From DATFXF01 sp035258565 (GTDB lineage Bacteria; Acidobacteriota; Terriglobia; Acidiferrales; UBA7541): a stretch of 8,964 nt of DNA. Shown here in pieces: positions 1 to 6,512 of this stretch. The stretch is from NCBI GenBank assembly GCA_035258565.1, contig DATFXF010000096.1, forward strand, positions 1 through 8,964. Direction: 5' to 3'. The notes under the pieces are model-generated. The model was not told the origin of the DNA, made no database searches, and saw only the letters and a list, made by a program, of their open reading frames with translations. The translations under genes and the position numbers were made by a program. Within the stretch, counting starts at the first letter, position 1. Each line of letters opens with the position of its first letter.

Positions 1-2
1 TA

Positions 3-98
3 GATGCGGACCGCGTGCGTTTCACCGACCCGGGCCGCGCCTCGACGCTCGCTGGCCCGCCAAACCGGCAGCCGCAGCGCAACAAGATCCCCTTCTAG
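3..98 (+). CDS. possible C-terminal tail of a plus-strand gene (5' end outside window)
   Basis: A reading frame is open from the left edge and ends at TAG (96-98), giving about 31 residues that finish in NKIPF. Of the three plus-strand frames here it has the strongest GC bias at third codon positions (27 of 31 by my count), as the confirmed genes do. Its stop would be convergent with the stop of thiO, the two TAG codons sharing the palindrome CTAG at 95-98. I do not recognise the peptide. The stretch is short and the other two plus-strand frames are also open for most of it, so this is only a probable gene end. Confidence 0.4.
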   Translation, partial: DADRVRFTDPGRASTLAGPPNRQPQRNKIPF

Positions 99-1234
99 AG
101 TGCGGCGGAAGGCTGCTCAGGGGCAAGAAACCGCAGCGGGCTGAACTCCTCGATGGGAAGAGAGGTCTGGCGCTCGGTCAGCCACTCGCGGATGAGCTTG
201 GCGGTGATGGGCGCCAGCAGGATCCCGTTGCGATAATGGCCGGTAGCGATCGTTAGGCCCTCGATGTCCGTGGGGCCGAGAACGGGCAGATGGTCGGGCG
301 TATCGGGCCGCAAGCCCGACCAGGTCTCGACAATCGAGGCCTGCCCCAGCCCCGGCACCAACTCCTGCGCCGCGCTCAGAATCCGCTCCAGGCCGGCTGG
401 AGTAAGTCCCTTTTGAAAGCCCACATTCTCGAGCGTGCTGCCGAGGACCAGTTTCTGCGGCCGACCCGCATGGCGCGGCACAACGTAACCGCGCTCGGAG
501 CGCAGGACGCGCGTGAGCTCCACCTCGGACGCAAGCACGGCCACCATCTGTCCGCGCACCGGATGTGTAGGCGCATAGCGCGCGAGTCCTCGGATGCCGC
601 CGGAATAGCAGCCGGCCGCGAGCACAACCTGCCCAGCCGGCCATTCCTGCCCGCCGGCGATGACGCCGGTCGTGCGTCCTGCCTGGCACAAGAGTTCGGT
701 CACCGCCGTGCCCGCGCAAAGCTTCACGCCCTGCCGCACGGCGGCCTCCAGCACGGCTTCGGTGAGCGCGCGGTTGTCCACCGAAGCCTCGTAGGGCAGT
801 AGCGCCGCAGCACGCGCTTCCGGGCTGAGCGCCGGCTCGAGGCACTGCGCCTCGTCGAGCGGAAGCGGCTCGGTGGGCAGTCCCAGACCATGGTGCAGGG
901 CCACCAGCGTGCTCAGCTCGCGCTCGGCATCACCGCCGAAGATGATCTCGAGTGTGCCTTCGCTGCGATAGCCGACCTCGCGCCCCGAGACCTCCTGGAC
1001 CGCGGCGACAAATTCTGGATACAGCTTGAGGCTCGCCCGCCCGAGCGGCACCAACGGAATCGCCGCCGGGCTATCCGGCGCCGGTGAGAGCATACCCGCT
1101 GCGGCCCAAGAGGCTTCGAGCCCCGGTTGTTGCCGGTCGAAGACCACGACACGAAGCTTCTGTCGTGCCAACTCGAAGGCGATCGAACCGCCGATCATTC
1201 CACCGCCCACGATGGCTACGTCAAACGCGCTCAC
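95..1234 (-). CDS. thiO: glycine oxidase ThiO (FAD-dependent, thiamine biosynthesis)
   Basis: A cytoplasmic flavoenzyme of the DAO family. In thiamine synthesis ThiO oxidises glycine to the dehydroglycine (iminoglycine) used to build the thiazole ring. The 379-residue length fits the family. An N-terminal dinucleotide-binding fold is visible (GGGMIGGS at 10-17, acidic D34 at the end of the second strand), followed by the ThiO-like EASWAAAGML at 40-49. PVRGQM (225-230), YVVPR (250-254), SGLRPDTPD (306-314, with the likely substrate-carboxylate arginine R309) and ATGHYRNGILLAP (330-342) are typical of glycine oxidases. The start codon is GTG; an in-frame TAA lies four codons upstream, so no longer form is possible, and the ribosome site is weak. 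It follows the lipoprotein gene by 102 bases on the same strand. No thiS, thiG or other thi gene is in view. A related amine or D-amino-acid oxidase is possible but less likely. Confidence 0.92.
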   Translation of the reverse strand: MSAFDVAIVGGGMIGGSIAFELARQKLRVVVFDRQQPGLEASWAAAGMLSPAPDSPAAIPLVPLGRASLKLYPEFVAAVQEVSGREVGYRSEGTLEIIFGGDAERELSTLVALHHGLGLPTEPLPLDEAQCLEPALSPEARAAALLPYEASVDNRALTEAVLEAAVRQGVKLCAGTAVTELLCQAGRTTGVIAGGQEWPAGQVVLAAGCYSGGIRGLARYAPTHPVRGQMVAVLASEVELTRVLRSERGYVVPRHAGRPQKLVLGSTLENVGFQKGLTPAGLERILSAAQELVPGLGQASIVETWSGLRPDTPDHLPVLGPTDIEGLTIATGHYRNGILLAPITAKLIREWLTERQTSLPIEEFSPLRFLAPEQPSAAL

Positions 1235-1288
1235 GGCTTCATCTTAGCAGCAATGACGCGGGCGCGGGCCGGCGTCGCGCAGCAAGCA

Positions 1289-1324
1289 GGGGCCCCAGCC
1301 AAACACGTGCAGGGGGCTGGCCCC
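1289..1324. repeat. GC-rich inverted repeat between lipoprotein and thiO genes
   Basis: Arms 1289-1300 and 1315-1324 can pair: GGGG (1289-1292) with CCCC (1321-1324), and CCAGCC (1295-1300) with GGCTGG (1315-1320), leaving a two-base bulge (1293-1294) and a 14-base loop. It lies in the 102-base gap between the lipoprotein stop and the thiO start. There is no T-run on either side, so it is not a classic intrinsic terminator; it could be an mRNA processing or stabilising stem, or a copy of a dispersed palindromic repeat. Confidence 0.5.
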
Positions 1325-1336
1325 ACCTTTCTCGGG

Positions 1337-1846
1337 CTAAAGGGAGTTGATCAGCTCGACGGAGAGCACCTGGGCCTTCCTCGCCAGGTTGCGCGCGCGC
1401 ACCCAGTCGGAGGCACGAATGGCCTCGCGTGCCTGGCCCAGGAAGCCGCGAATTTTTTCGACGAGATCGTGTTGTGCGGTGTTCAGTTGCATGCCGTAAG
1501 CGCGTTCCAGATTACTCTCGGCAGCACTGATGTTGGCGTTGGTGACGCGCTCGGCCACGGCCTGCTCTTCTGGCGTGAGCTGCGGGGAGATCTGGGGCGG
1601 CGCAGGCTTAGGTGGGGCGGGCGCGGGGCTTGCCGGCGCGGGCTTTGCCGGCGGAACGACCAGCGCGGGTGTGGACGCGTTTTGCTGTGGCGAAGAGTCT
1701 GGCTTTTTCTCTGGCGGCGCCGCCGGCTGTGGTGCGGAGACCGCATCTGCGGGTGGTTGAGCAGTGACGGCCCGCTTGTGGCAGCCGGACGCCATGAGCG
1801 TCAGGGCGCCGGCGAGAAGGGTCATTGCGGTTGGGCGACTGGGCAT
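1337..1846 (-). CDS. small Pro/Ala-rich lipoprotein coupled to the histidine kinase
   Basis: A 169-residue protein of unknown function. Residues 1-21 look like a lipoprotein signal peptide ending MASG before C22, which would be lipidated; the residue three before the Cys is Ala instead of the commoner Leu. Residues 23-90 are a flexible linker rich in Pro, Ala and Gln. Residues 91-169 are charged and probably helical (TPEEQAVAERV, then DLVEKIRGFLGQAREAIRAS and WVRARNLARKAQVLSVELI), perhaps a helical hairpin or TPR-like bundle. The ATG (1846-1844) overlaps the kinase TAA (1848-1846) by one base as TAATG, so translation is probably coupled and the gene belongs to the two-component operon. An accessory periplasmic partner of the kinase is a reasonable guess but not shown by the sequence. 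I do not recognise a named family. Confidence 0.85.
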   Translation of the reverse strand: MPSRPTAMTLLAGALTLMASGCHKRAVTAQPPADAVSAPQPAAPPEKKPDSSPQQNASTPALVVPPAKPAPASPAPAPPKPAPPQISPQLTPEEQAVAERVTNANISAAESNLERAYGMQLNTAQHDLVEKIRGFLGQAREAIRASDWVRARNLARKAQVLSVELINSL

Positions 1847-3747
1847 TACTTATCTCGGGCCCTTTGTGCGGACTCCGGATGAGCCCCCCTGAGGGAACCG
1901 GCCAGTGGCAATTCGATGCGGAAAGTGGTGCCCCGGCCAATCTCCGTATCAAAGTCTATCGAACCGTTGTGTATCTGCACAATGCGAAAAGTGCTGGCCA
2001 ATCCGATACCGCTCCCTCCGGGACGGGTGGTGAAGAGGAGCTGGAAGATTCGCCCGCGATGCTCGGGAGCGATTCCGCTGCCGGTATCGGCCACGCGGAT
2101 CTCTGCCATCTCACTGCGCCGCTCGAGCGCGAGGCTCAGCCGCCCACCCTTGGGCATGGCCTCGATGGCGTTCAGTACGAGATTGAGAACGGCCTGCTGA
2201 AAGAGCTGTCGATCGAGGTGCACGTGGGGGATGCCGGACGAAAACTCGGTCACCACCTCGACATCCGCGCGCTTGAGCTGGGGCTGGGCGGTGGCCACAA
2301 TTTCGCCTAGCAACTCGGCTAGGTCCGTTTCTTCCAGATGCAGTTCAACCGGGCGGGTGAAGTCGAGAAAGCGCTTCACGACGTGGTCGAGCCGATCGAT
2401 TTCGCTATCAAGTACCTGGACGGCCTGCTGGGGAAGTTCCTGATCGCGGGGTAGGCTTTCCTTCAGGTTTTCAAGCCACAGGCGCATGGAGTTGAGGGGA
2501 TTCTTGACTTCGTGTGCCACACCGGCAGTGACGCGGCCGAGCGCCGCGAGCCGTTCCGAGACTTGGAGCTGCGTGCCGATGCGTTCGAGCGACTCAAGGT
2601 CGCGCAGCGTGACCAGCGCTCCCATGCCCGTACCACGTTCGGTGATCAACTGCACGTTCACCCCAACGCGGTATGCGCCACCCGCACCCTCGAGTTCCAC
2701 TTCGTCCGCCGCGACGGGCTCGAACTGGCCGCTCTCGAGCCGCAGGGCTTGTCGCAGCGGGTGCTTGGGCGGGAAGATCTCCTCGGCGCGACGGCCGAGC
2801 AACTGGTTGGCCGGGGCACCAAGGAATTTCTCGACGGCGGGGCTGACCATTACTGCGCGGCCCTCCTGCGTAAAAAGCAGCAGCCCATCCTCGAGGCCAG
2901 CCATGATCTGATCGAGGTTTTCCCGAAGGGTGCTGAAGATTTCGCGCACGCCACGCAGTTGCTGGCCGATCTGGCTGATCTTCGTGCTCACCAGGCCGAA
3001 CTCATCCCGCCGCTGGATCGGCTGCTCGTCAAATTCGCCGGCCGAGATGCGATCCAATTGCGCCGAGATCTGCGCTAGGGGAGAGAGAGAGACGTGGCTT
3101 ACCATTGCCGCCAGCAAAGTCGAAACGACAAGCGCGCCGAGGGCGAGCAGGCCCGCGGAGCGCAGACTGGGAAGAAAGTTGGTGCGCAAGAGCGCCGTTT
3201 GCAGCCCCACGCGGATGTCGCCGAAAGGCACCTTGAGTCCCTCGACTTGGAGGTTGATCGGGTAGCTGACCTCGTACACGCGCGGCGGTCCGTAAAGCGC
3301 CAGGAGCTGCGCGAGGAAGTCGCTCTTTTCGAGTTGCTCGAGCTTCGTCGCGCGGAGCACCGGGCGTCCCGTCACGGAGGCGTCGCTCGAGATCAGCGCG
3401 GTGCCATCGCGGTCGATGATGGTGATTTCGTAGATCGTGGGCGAGTAGCCGATGGCCGACTCGATCAGCCCCGTCAGCCCATCGTTCCCCTCCAGCGCCT
3501 GGCGAACATACTCATGCATGGCCGCGGGAGTTTCCGAAGCCGGCGCGGCGCCTTCCTGGGCTGCCTCGGCTAGGGCGTGCTGTGCCTGGAGAAAGACTTG
3601 CTCGGCGAGCAAGCGCGCGCCTTCATCGGCCTCGCGGATTACCACCCGGGTGAGCGCGGCCCCGTATAGCAGGGAAATCAGCGCGACCACGGCGAGGACG
3701 AGCAGTGCCGTGGTCAGCGTGATCTTGGTTTTCAGGCGCAGCTGCAC
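1846..3747 (-). CDS. membrane histidine kinase, NtrB/ZraS-like, with periplasmic sensor, HAMP and PAS
   Basis: A 633-residue inner-membrane sensor kinase that would autophosphorylate and pass phosphate to the regulator encoded just upstream. Order: membrane segment at about 8-31; periplasmic part at about 32-195, with a Cache/PDC-like core (YEITIIDRDGTALISSD at 106-122); second membrane segment at about 197-217; HAMP at about 218-270; PAS at about 274-380; HisKA with H412 in AHEVKNPLNS; HATPase with N-box N526 (NLVLNAIEA), G1 box DTGSGIA (554-560) and G2 box GSGIGLAS (578-585). All catalytic motifs are intact. The start is GTG (3747-3745), with GGAG seven bases upstream (minus-strand sense). 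It lies 66 bases downstream of the regulator and its stop overlaps the lipoprotein start. The HEVKNPL motif is typical of kinases paired with sigma54 activators. The signal is unknown. Confidence 0.97.
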   Translation of the reverse strand: MQLRLKTKITLTTALLVLAVVALISLLYGAALTRVVIREADEGARLLAEQVFLQAQHALAEAAQEGAAPASETPAAMHEYVRQALEGNDGLTGLIESAIGYSPTIYEITIIDRDGTALISSDASVTGRPVLRATKLEQLEKSDFLAQLLALYGPPRVYEVSYPINLQVEGLKVPFGDIRVGLQTALLRTNFLPSLRSAGLLALGALVVSTLLAAMVSHVSLSPLAQISAQLDRISAGEFDEQPIQRRDEFGLVSTKISQIGQQLRGVREIFSTLRENLDQIMAGLEDGLLLFTQEGRAVMVSPAVEKFLGAPANQLLGRRAEEIFPPKHPLRQALRLESGQFEPVAADEVELEGAGGAYRVGVNVQLITERGTGMGALVTLRDLESLERIGTQLQVSERLAALGRVTAGVAHEVKNPLNSMRLWLENLKESLPRDQELPQQAVQVLDSEIDRLDHVVKRFLDFTRPVELHLEETDLAELLGEIVATAQPQLKRADVEVVTEFSSGIPHVHLDRQLFQQAVLNLVLNAIEAMPKGGRLSLALERRSEMAEIRVADTGSGIAPEHRGRIFQLLFTTRPGGSGIGLASTFRIVQIHNGSIDFDTEIGRGTTFRIELPLAGSLRGAHPESAQRARDK

Positions 3748-3763
3748 CCTTCGACTCCGCTCT

Positions 3764-3776
3764 GGGCCACTGGCCC
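3764..3776. repeat. small inverted repeat between regulator and kinase genes
   Basis: GGGCC (3764-3768) and GGCCC (3772-3776) are perfect complements around a three-base loop, in the 66-base gap between the regulator stop and the kinase start. It may be an intercistronic mRNA stem that tunes the ratio of the two proteins. A five-base stem in GC-rich DNA is easily due to chance. Confidence 0.3.
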
Positions 3777-3813
3777 GAGTTCACTCTGCAAGCGTCCCTC
3801 GATCGAGCCCGCC

Positions 3814-5238
3814 TCAGCGCGGCTGTGGCCGCACAGATTCGTACTCTTTGAGCTTGTTATGGAGCGTCTTCAAGCTGATCCCCAGCAGCTCGGCAGCGCG
3901 CGTCTTGTTGTTGTTCGTGGCGGCCAGGGTTTGCAGAATCAGCTCGCGTTCGGCCGCATCCACGGTGGTGCCGATGGGGAAGCGCATACTGGAGAGCTCT
4001 CCGATGCTGCTCGCCGGAGTGCGGCCGAAGTCGGTGGGCAGGTGAGGCCGGCCAATGATCTCGCGGTCGCAGACGATGGCGGCGCGCTCAAGGGCGTTGT
4101 GCAGCTCGCGTACATTGCCTGGCCAGGGATAGCTCGAGAAGAGCTCCATTACCTCGGCGTTGACCCCGCGCACCTGCTTGCCGTGTTTCCCGTTGATCTC
4201 GCGCAGCATGTGCTCGACCAGGAGCGGCAGATCCTCCTTGTGTTCGCGAAGCGGCGGCAGGTGAATGTGGAAGACGTTCAGCCGGAAATAAAGGTCCTGG
4301 CGCAGGCAGCCCTTCGCGACGGCTTGCTCGGGGTCCTTATTCGTTGCGGCCACTACGCGCACGTCCACGGGCGTTTCCGTCTTGCTGCCCAGGCGGCGCA
4401 CCTTATGGTCTTCAAGAACGCGCAATAGCTTGGCCTGGGTCGGCGCGGGCATCTCGCCGATTTCATCGAGCAGCAGCGTACCTCCGTCAGCCAGCTCGAA
4501 GCAGCCGATGCGCCGCTCGGCCGCACCAGTGAAGGCGCCCTTCTCGTGGCCGAAGATTTCGCTTTCCATCAATGTTTCGGGGATTGCCGAACAGTTGATG
4601 GCCACAAAAGGCCGCTCTGCACGCGGGGAAAGCCGGTGAATTGTGCGGGCCAGGATTTCTTTGCCGGAACCGGTCTCACCGGTGACCAGCACCGATGCGG
4701 TGGAGGGGGCGGCAAGCTCAGCCAGGCGCATCACCTCCTGCATGACCCGGGAGGCACCCACCAGCTCACCCAGTCGTCCGGCTTGGCGCAATTGACGCGT
4801 GAGCGTGGCCACCTGGCGACGGTCGCGTGCCGTGCCGAGTGTGCGGTCAAGCAAAGCACGCAGCACAGGTGCCTTGAGCGGCTTTTCGATGTACCAGAAG
4901 GCTCCGGCCTCAATCGCGCTCACCGCGCGTTCCTCGTTGCCTTTGCCGGTGATCACGATGGCGGGAACGCTCTCGAGTTCCTCGGCCAGCCGGCGGAGAA
5001 GCTCGAGGCCGTCCATGCCGGGTAGCTCGACGTCAGCGATCAAAACGGCGGGCTGAAACTCGGAGAAGCGGGCAAGCGCATCCTCGGCGCTCGGCACCCC
5101 AAGCACCTCGCAGCCCCATTTGCGCAGCAGAGACTCATAGCCGCGGCGCGCGTTCTCCTCGTCCTCGACGATTAGGATGCGCTTCGCCGGGCTCTCAGTC
5201 ACTTGGGTCCGCTCGACGGTCTTGGTCTCCTCGGGCAT
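3814..5238 (-). CDS. sigma54-dependent NtrC-family response regulator
   Basis: A 474-residue cytoplasmic activator: phosphorylation of the receiver would allow ring assembly and ATP-driven opening of sigma54-RNA polymerase promoters. Receiver at about 19-135: acidic pocket E25/D26, phospho-acceptor D69 in LIADVELPGMDG, T97 and K119. AAA+ domain at about 158-395: Walker A GETGSGKE (187-194), the sigma54-contacting GAFTGA loop (234-239), Walker B GGTLLLDE (252-259) and the arginine-containing RQDLYFRLNVF (313-323). A Fis-type helix-turn-helix occupies about 442-467 (TRAAELLGISLKTLHNKLK). Every motif expected for an active enhancer-binding protein is intact. The ATG at 5238 has no clear Shine-Dalgarno sequence, so the exact start is less certain, but the receiver begins soon after. 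It is the first gene of the regulator-kinase-lipoprotein unit and lies 99 bases below gene A. Its target promoters are not evident here. Confidence 0.98.
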   Translation of the reverse strand: MPEETKTVERTQVTESPAKRILIVEDEENARRGYESLLRKWGCEVLGVPSAEDALARFSEFQPAVLIADVELPGMDGLELLRRLAEELESVPAIVITGKGNEERAVSAIEAGAFWYIEKPLKAPVLRALLDRTLGTARDRRQVATLTRQLRQAGRLGELVGASRVMQEVMRLAELAAPSTASVLVTGETGSGKEILARTIHRLSPRAERPFVAINCSAIPETLMESEIFGHEKGAFTGAAERRIGCFELADGGTLLLDEIGEMPAPTQAKLLRVLEDHKVRRLGSKTETPVDVRVVAATNKDPEQAVAKGCLRQDLYFRLNVFHIHLPPLREHKEDLPLLVEHMLREINGKHGKQVRGVNAEVMELFSSYPWPGNVRELHNALERAAIVCDREIIGRPHLPTDFGRTPASSIGELSSMRFPIGTTVDAAERELILQTLAATNNNKTRAAELLGISLKTLHNKLKEYESVRPQPR

Positions 5239-5256
5239 GCCAGTCGGTTGAGGGTG

Positions 5257-5274
5257 CGATGGTCCACCCCATCG
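5257..5274. repeat. inverted repeat just upstream of the regulator start
   Basis: CGATGG (5257-5262) and CCATCG (5269-5274) are perfect complements with a six-base loop, 18 bases before the regulator ATG on the minus strand. It could form a hairpin in the leader, or act as a dyad operator for autoregulation. The rest of the 99-base gap 5239-5337 shows no convincing promoter. Confidence 0.35.
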
Positions 5275-5337
5275 AATCTACCAGCAGCATGCGCGAATGC
5301 CAAGGGACACGCGTCGGCATCGTGGCGATCCGTCCAC

Positions 5338-6063
5338 CTACCAGGTCTTTGCGATATAGAGCGGTCGGTCGAGCTCAAGCTCGAGCTTGGTGCCCTTCGG
5401 GAGATCAAGTTCCTGGCCCATCCCCGAAGAGATCAGGAAACCTGTGGCTCCGCCAATCGCTGCGCCAATGCCGGCGGCCTTGCCGCCCCTCGCCGCGCCG
5501 CCCACGACCGCGCCGATCGCCGCGCCTGCCGCTGCGGCCTCGAGATCCCGCACGCCCTTGCTGGTCCGCGCTTCGATCTCGCCTTCCTTGCTCTCGCCCT
5601 GCTTCACCGCGTGGTCCCCGGGCACACTGACGACATCGGCCACCAGGGGCATCTTGCCGGCGGGGGTCTTGATTTCATCGAAGGTCAGCCACATTCGGGC
5701 ATGGCCGGTCAAGCCGGCGGGCTCGATGCGGCTGACATGTCCTCGAATCTCCGCCCCGGGAGGCAGCACGCTGCCATTGGGCGTCTGGAGCGGCTCGAGC
5801 GTGTACGCCTTGAATTTCTTGTTCAGTTTGCTCTTCCTCGTGCTGAGTTCGTCGTTCAGGCGTACCAGGAAGCGGGTGCCGTTGGGGACGGTCGAGGCCA
5901 CCGAGTTGGACGGTGGTGGTGAGCCGTCCTGGGCCGGGCTGGGCGACGGGAAGGCTGTTCCGGCGAGCAGCAAGGCTAAGGCTCGCGCGACAAATAGTGC
6001 GGCCGACTTTCCTGTACTGCGGGGAGCGCGCACCGCAGTGGTCAGGCGCGTTAAGGACTCCAT
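5338..6063 (-). CDS. secreted protein with VirB10-like strand domain and glycine zipper (gene A)
   Basis: A 241-residue envelope protein of unknown function. I chose the ATG at 6063 because AAGGAG sits at 6073-6068, four bases away, and a signal peptide follows; an upstream in-frame ATG at 6153 lacks these and would bury the signal under 30 residues. Signal peptide: about 1-44, hydrophobic core ALFVARALALLLAG, probable cut in SPAQD. Residues 58-145 form a strand-rich domain beginning VPNGTRFLVRLNDEL with VLPPGAEIRGHV at 99-110, a pattern resembling the TrbI/VirB10 C-terminal domain. Residues 176-212 are a glycine zipper (AAIGAVVGG, then GIGAAIGGATG), a possible membrane-embedded helical hairpin. 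The tail LPKGTKLELELDRPL (221-235) echoes the opening motif. The partial gene at 8387 has the same design. It could be co-transcribed with the regulator 99 bases downstream. Family resemblance is by eye only. Confidence 0.9.
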   Translation of the reverse strand: MESLTRLTTAVRAPRSTGKSAALFVARALALLLAGTAFPSPSPAQDGSPPPSNSVASTVPNGTRFLVRLNDELSTRKSKLNKKFKAYTLEPLQTPNGSVLPPGAEIRGHVSRIEPAGLTGHARMWLTFDEIKTPAGKMPLVADVVSVPGDHAVKQGESKEGEIEARTSKGVRDLEAAAAGAAIGAVVGGAARGGKAAGIGAAIGGATGFLISSGMGQELDLPKGTKLELELDRPLYIAKTW

Positions 6064-6235
6064 AGGTCTCCTTCGGTCGCGGTGGCGACCTTGCATCGCG
6101 CCGAGCTCCCGAGGATCCGGCGCTTCGAATTCTCCTACGTCAGATGGTGGCACTGCTCCAGGGGTGGCCTGTCAGGGGGCCCCGTTGGATGCTCGGCCGC
6201 AGCTCCGCTGGGAGAGACATGGAGAGAGATTTCTC

Positions 6236-6263
6236 TTGGCCCGAAATTCCCCCGCATGATAAT
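6236..6263 (+). promoter_or_regulatory. weak sigma70-like promoter candidate for the leader/OmpA-PKD gene
   Basis: TTGGCC (6236-6241) and GATAAT (6258-6263) are separated by 16 bases. The -10 box matches five of six consensus positions; the -35 box matches four of six. Transcription would begin near 6270, just before three stem-loops, leaving a leader of about 240 bases. Promoter consensus in this organism is unknown, so support is weak. Confidence 0.25.
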
Positions 6264-6271
6264 GTCCGCGA

Positions 6272-6409
6272 ACGAGCGATCTAGCTCGTGATCGTCCTGA
6301 AGTGGGGTTGTTGTTAGCTGCGGGGAAGCTCAGAGCTGGAGGTTGGTTGCTTCGGCAGGGAGGGGCAATCGCTACCTCCTCAGTGTCCTATGGGGGTGGC
6401 GATCATGCC
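6272..6409 (+). ncRNA. candidate structured leader RNA or small RNA (three stem-loops)
   Basis: Three stem-loops follow one another on the plus strand. Stem 1: ACGAGC (6272-6277) with GCTCGT (6284-6289). Stem 2: CTGC and GAAGC (6318-6321, 6325-6329) with GCTTC and GCAG (6349-6353, 6355-6358), with an internal loop. Stem 3 is the strongest: 6364-6379 pairs with 6392-6409, 16 pairs including two G-U pairs and a two-base bulge (6404-6405), with a 12-base loop. Stem 3 is followed by a T-rich stretch (TTTCTATCT), so it could terminate transcription. The element ends about 100 bases before the OmpA-PKD start and could be an attenuated 5' leader or a separate small RNA. It matches no RNA family I recognise. 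Pairing was done by hand, without an energy calculation. Confidence 0.35.
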
Positions 6410-6467
6410 TTTCTATCTCGTTCAATGCACCTTCCTCGACTGGCAAGTGGCCGGCGGAGGGGACTAA

Positions 6468-6477
6468 AGTGATCACT
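6468..6477. promoter_or_regulatory. perfect ten-base palindrome upstream of the OmpA-PKD gene
   Basis: AGTGATCACT reads the same on both strands and lies 25 bases before the Shine-Dalgarno sequence of the OmpA-PKD gene. Its size and place suit an operator for a dimeric repressor or activator, but no regulator for it can be named from this window and a chance occurrence is possible. Confidence 0.3.
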
Positions 6478-6502
6478 GGCGAGAGGCGGCAAGCATTTTT
6501 TC

Positions 6503-6507
6503 GGAGG
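6503..6507 (+). promoter_or_regulatory. ribosome binding site of the OmpA-PKD gene
   Basis: GGAGG lies five bases before the ATG at 6513. It supports this start, which also places a clean signal peptide at the N-terminus. Confidence 0.85.
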
Positions 6508-6512
6508 TCTTC

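Larger units (their letters stand above)
6064..6512. other. divergent intergenic region with structured leader
   Basis: This 449-base gap separates the divergent genes A and the OmpA-PKD gene, so it should hold promoters for both. No credible gene was found in it. It contains a weak sigma70-like promoter (6236-6263), three stem-loops in sequence (6272-6289, 6318-6358, 6364-6409), a weak sigma54-like match (6441-6455) and a perfect ten-base palindrome (6468-6477). The stretch 6064-6235, upstream of gene A, shows no clear minus-strand promoter; it has a small inverted repeat AGAGA/TCTCT at 6223-6236. Confidence 0.8.

Noticed and set aside
117..845. Second minus-strand frame of 242 codons inside thiO
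   Set aside because: It is an out-of-frame shadow rich in Arg and Gly; the thiO frame carries all the family motifs.
1127..1882. Plus-strand open frame of 251 codons opposite the lipoprotein gene
   Set aside because: It is the antisense of a lipoprotein with a good signal and operon overlap; its sequence is repetitive Arg/Gly/Trp of the kind produced by reading GC-rich genes backwards, and no domain is visible.
5287..5303. TTGGCA...GC match on the minus strand upstream of the regulator as a sigma54 promoter
   Set aside because: The distance between GG and GC is eleven bases; sigma54 promoters need ten almost without exception.
5203..6259. Long plus-strand open frames (239 and 290 codons) opposite gene A
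   Set aside because: They lack a ribosome site and known motifs, and gene A on the minus strand has a signal peptide, a ribosome site and a paralogue.
6364..6409. Stem 3 as the terminator of gene A or another minus-strand gene
   Set aside because: The T-rich side lies on the plus strand only, and gene A is transcribed away from it.
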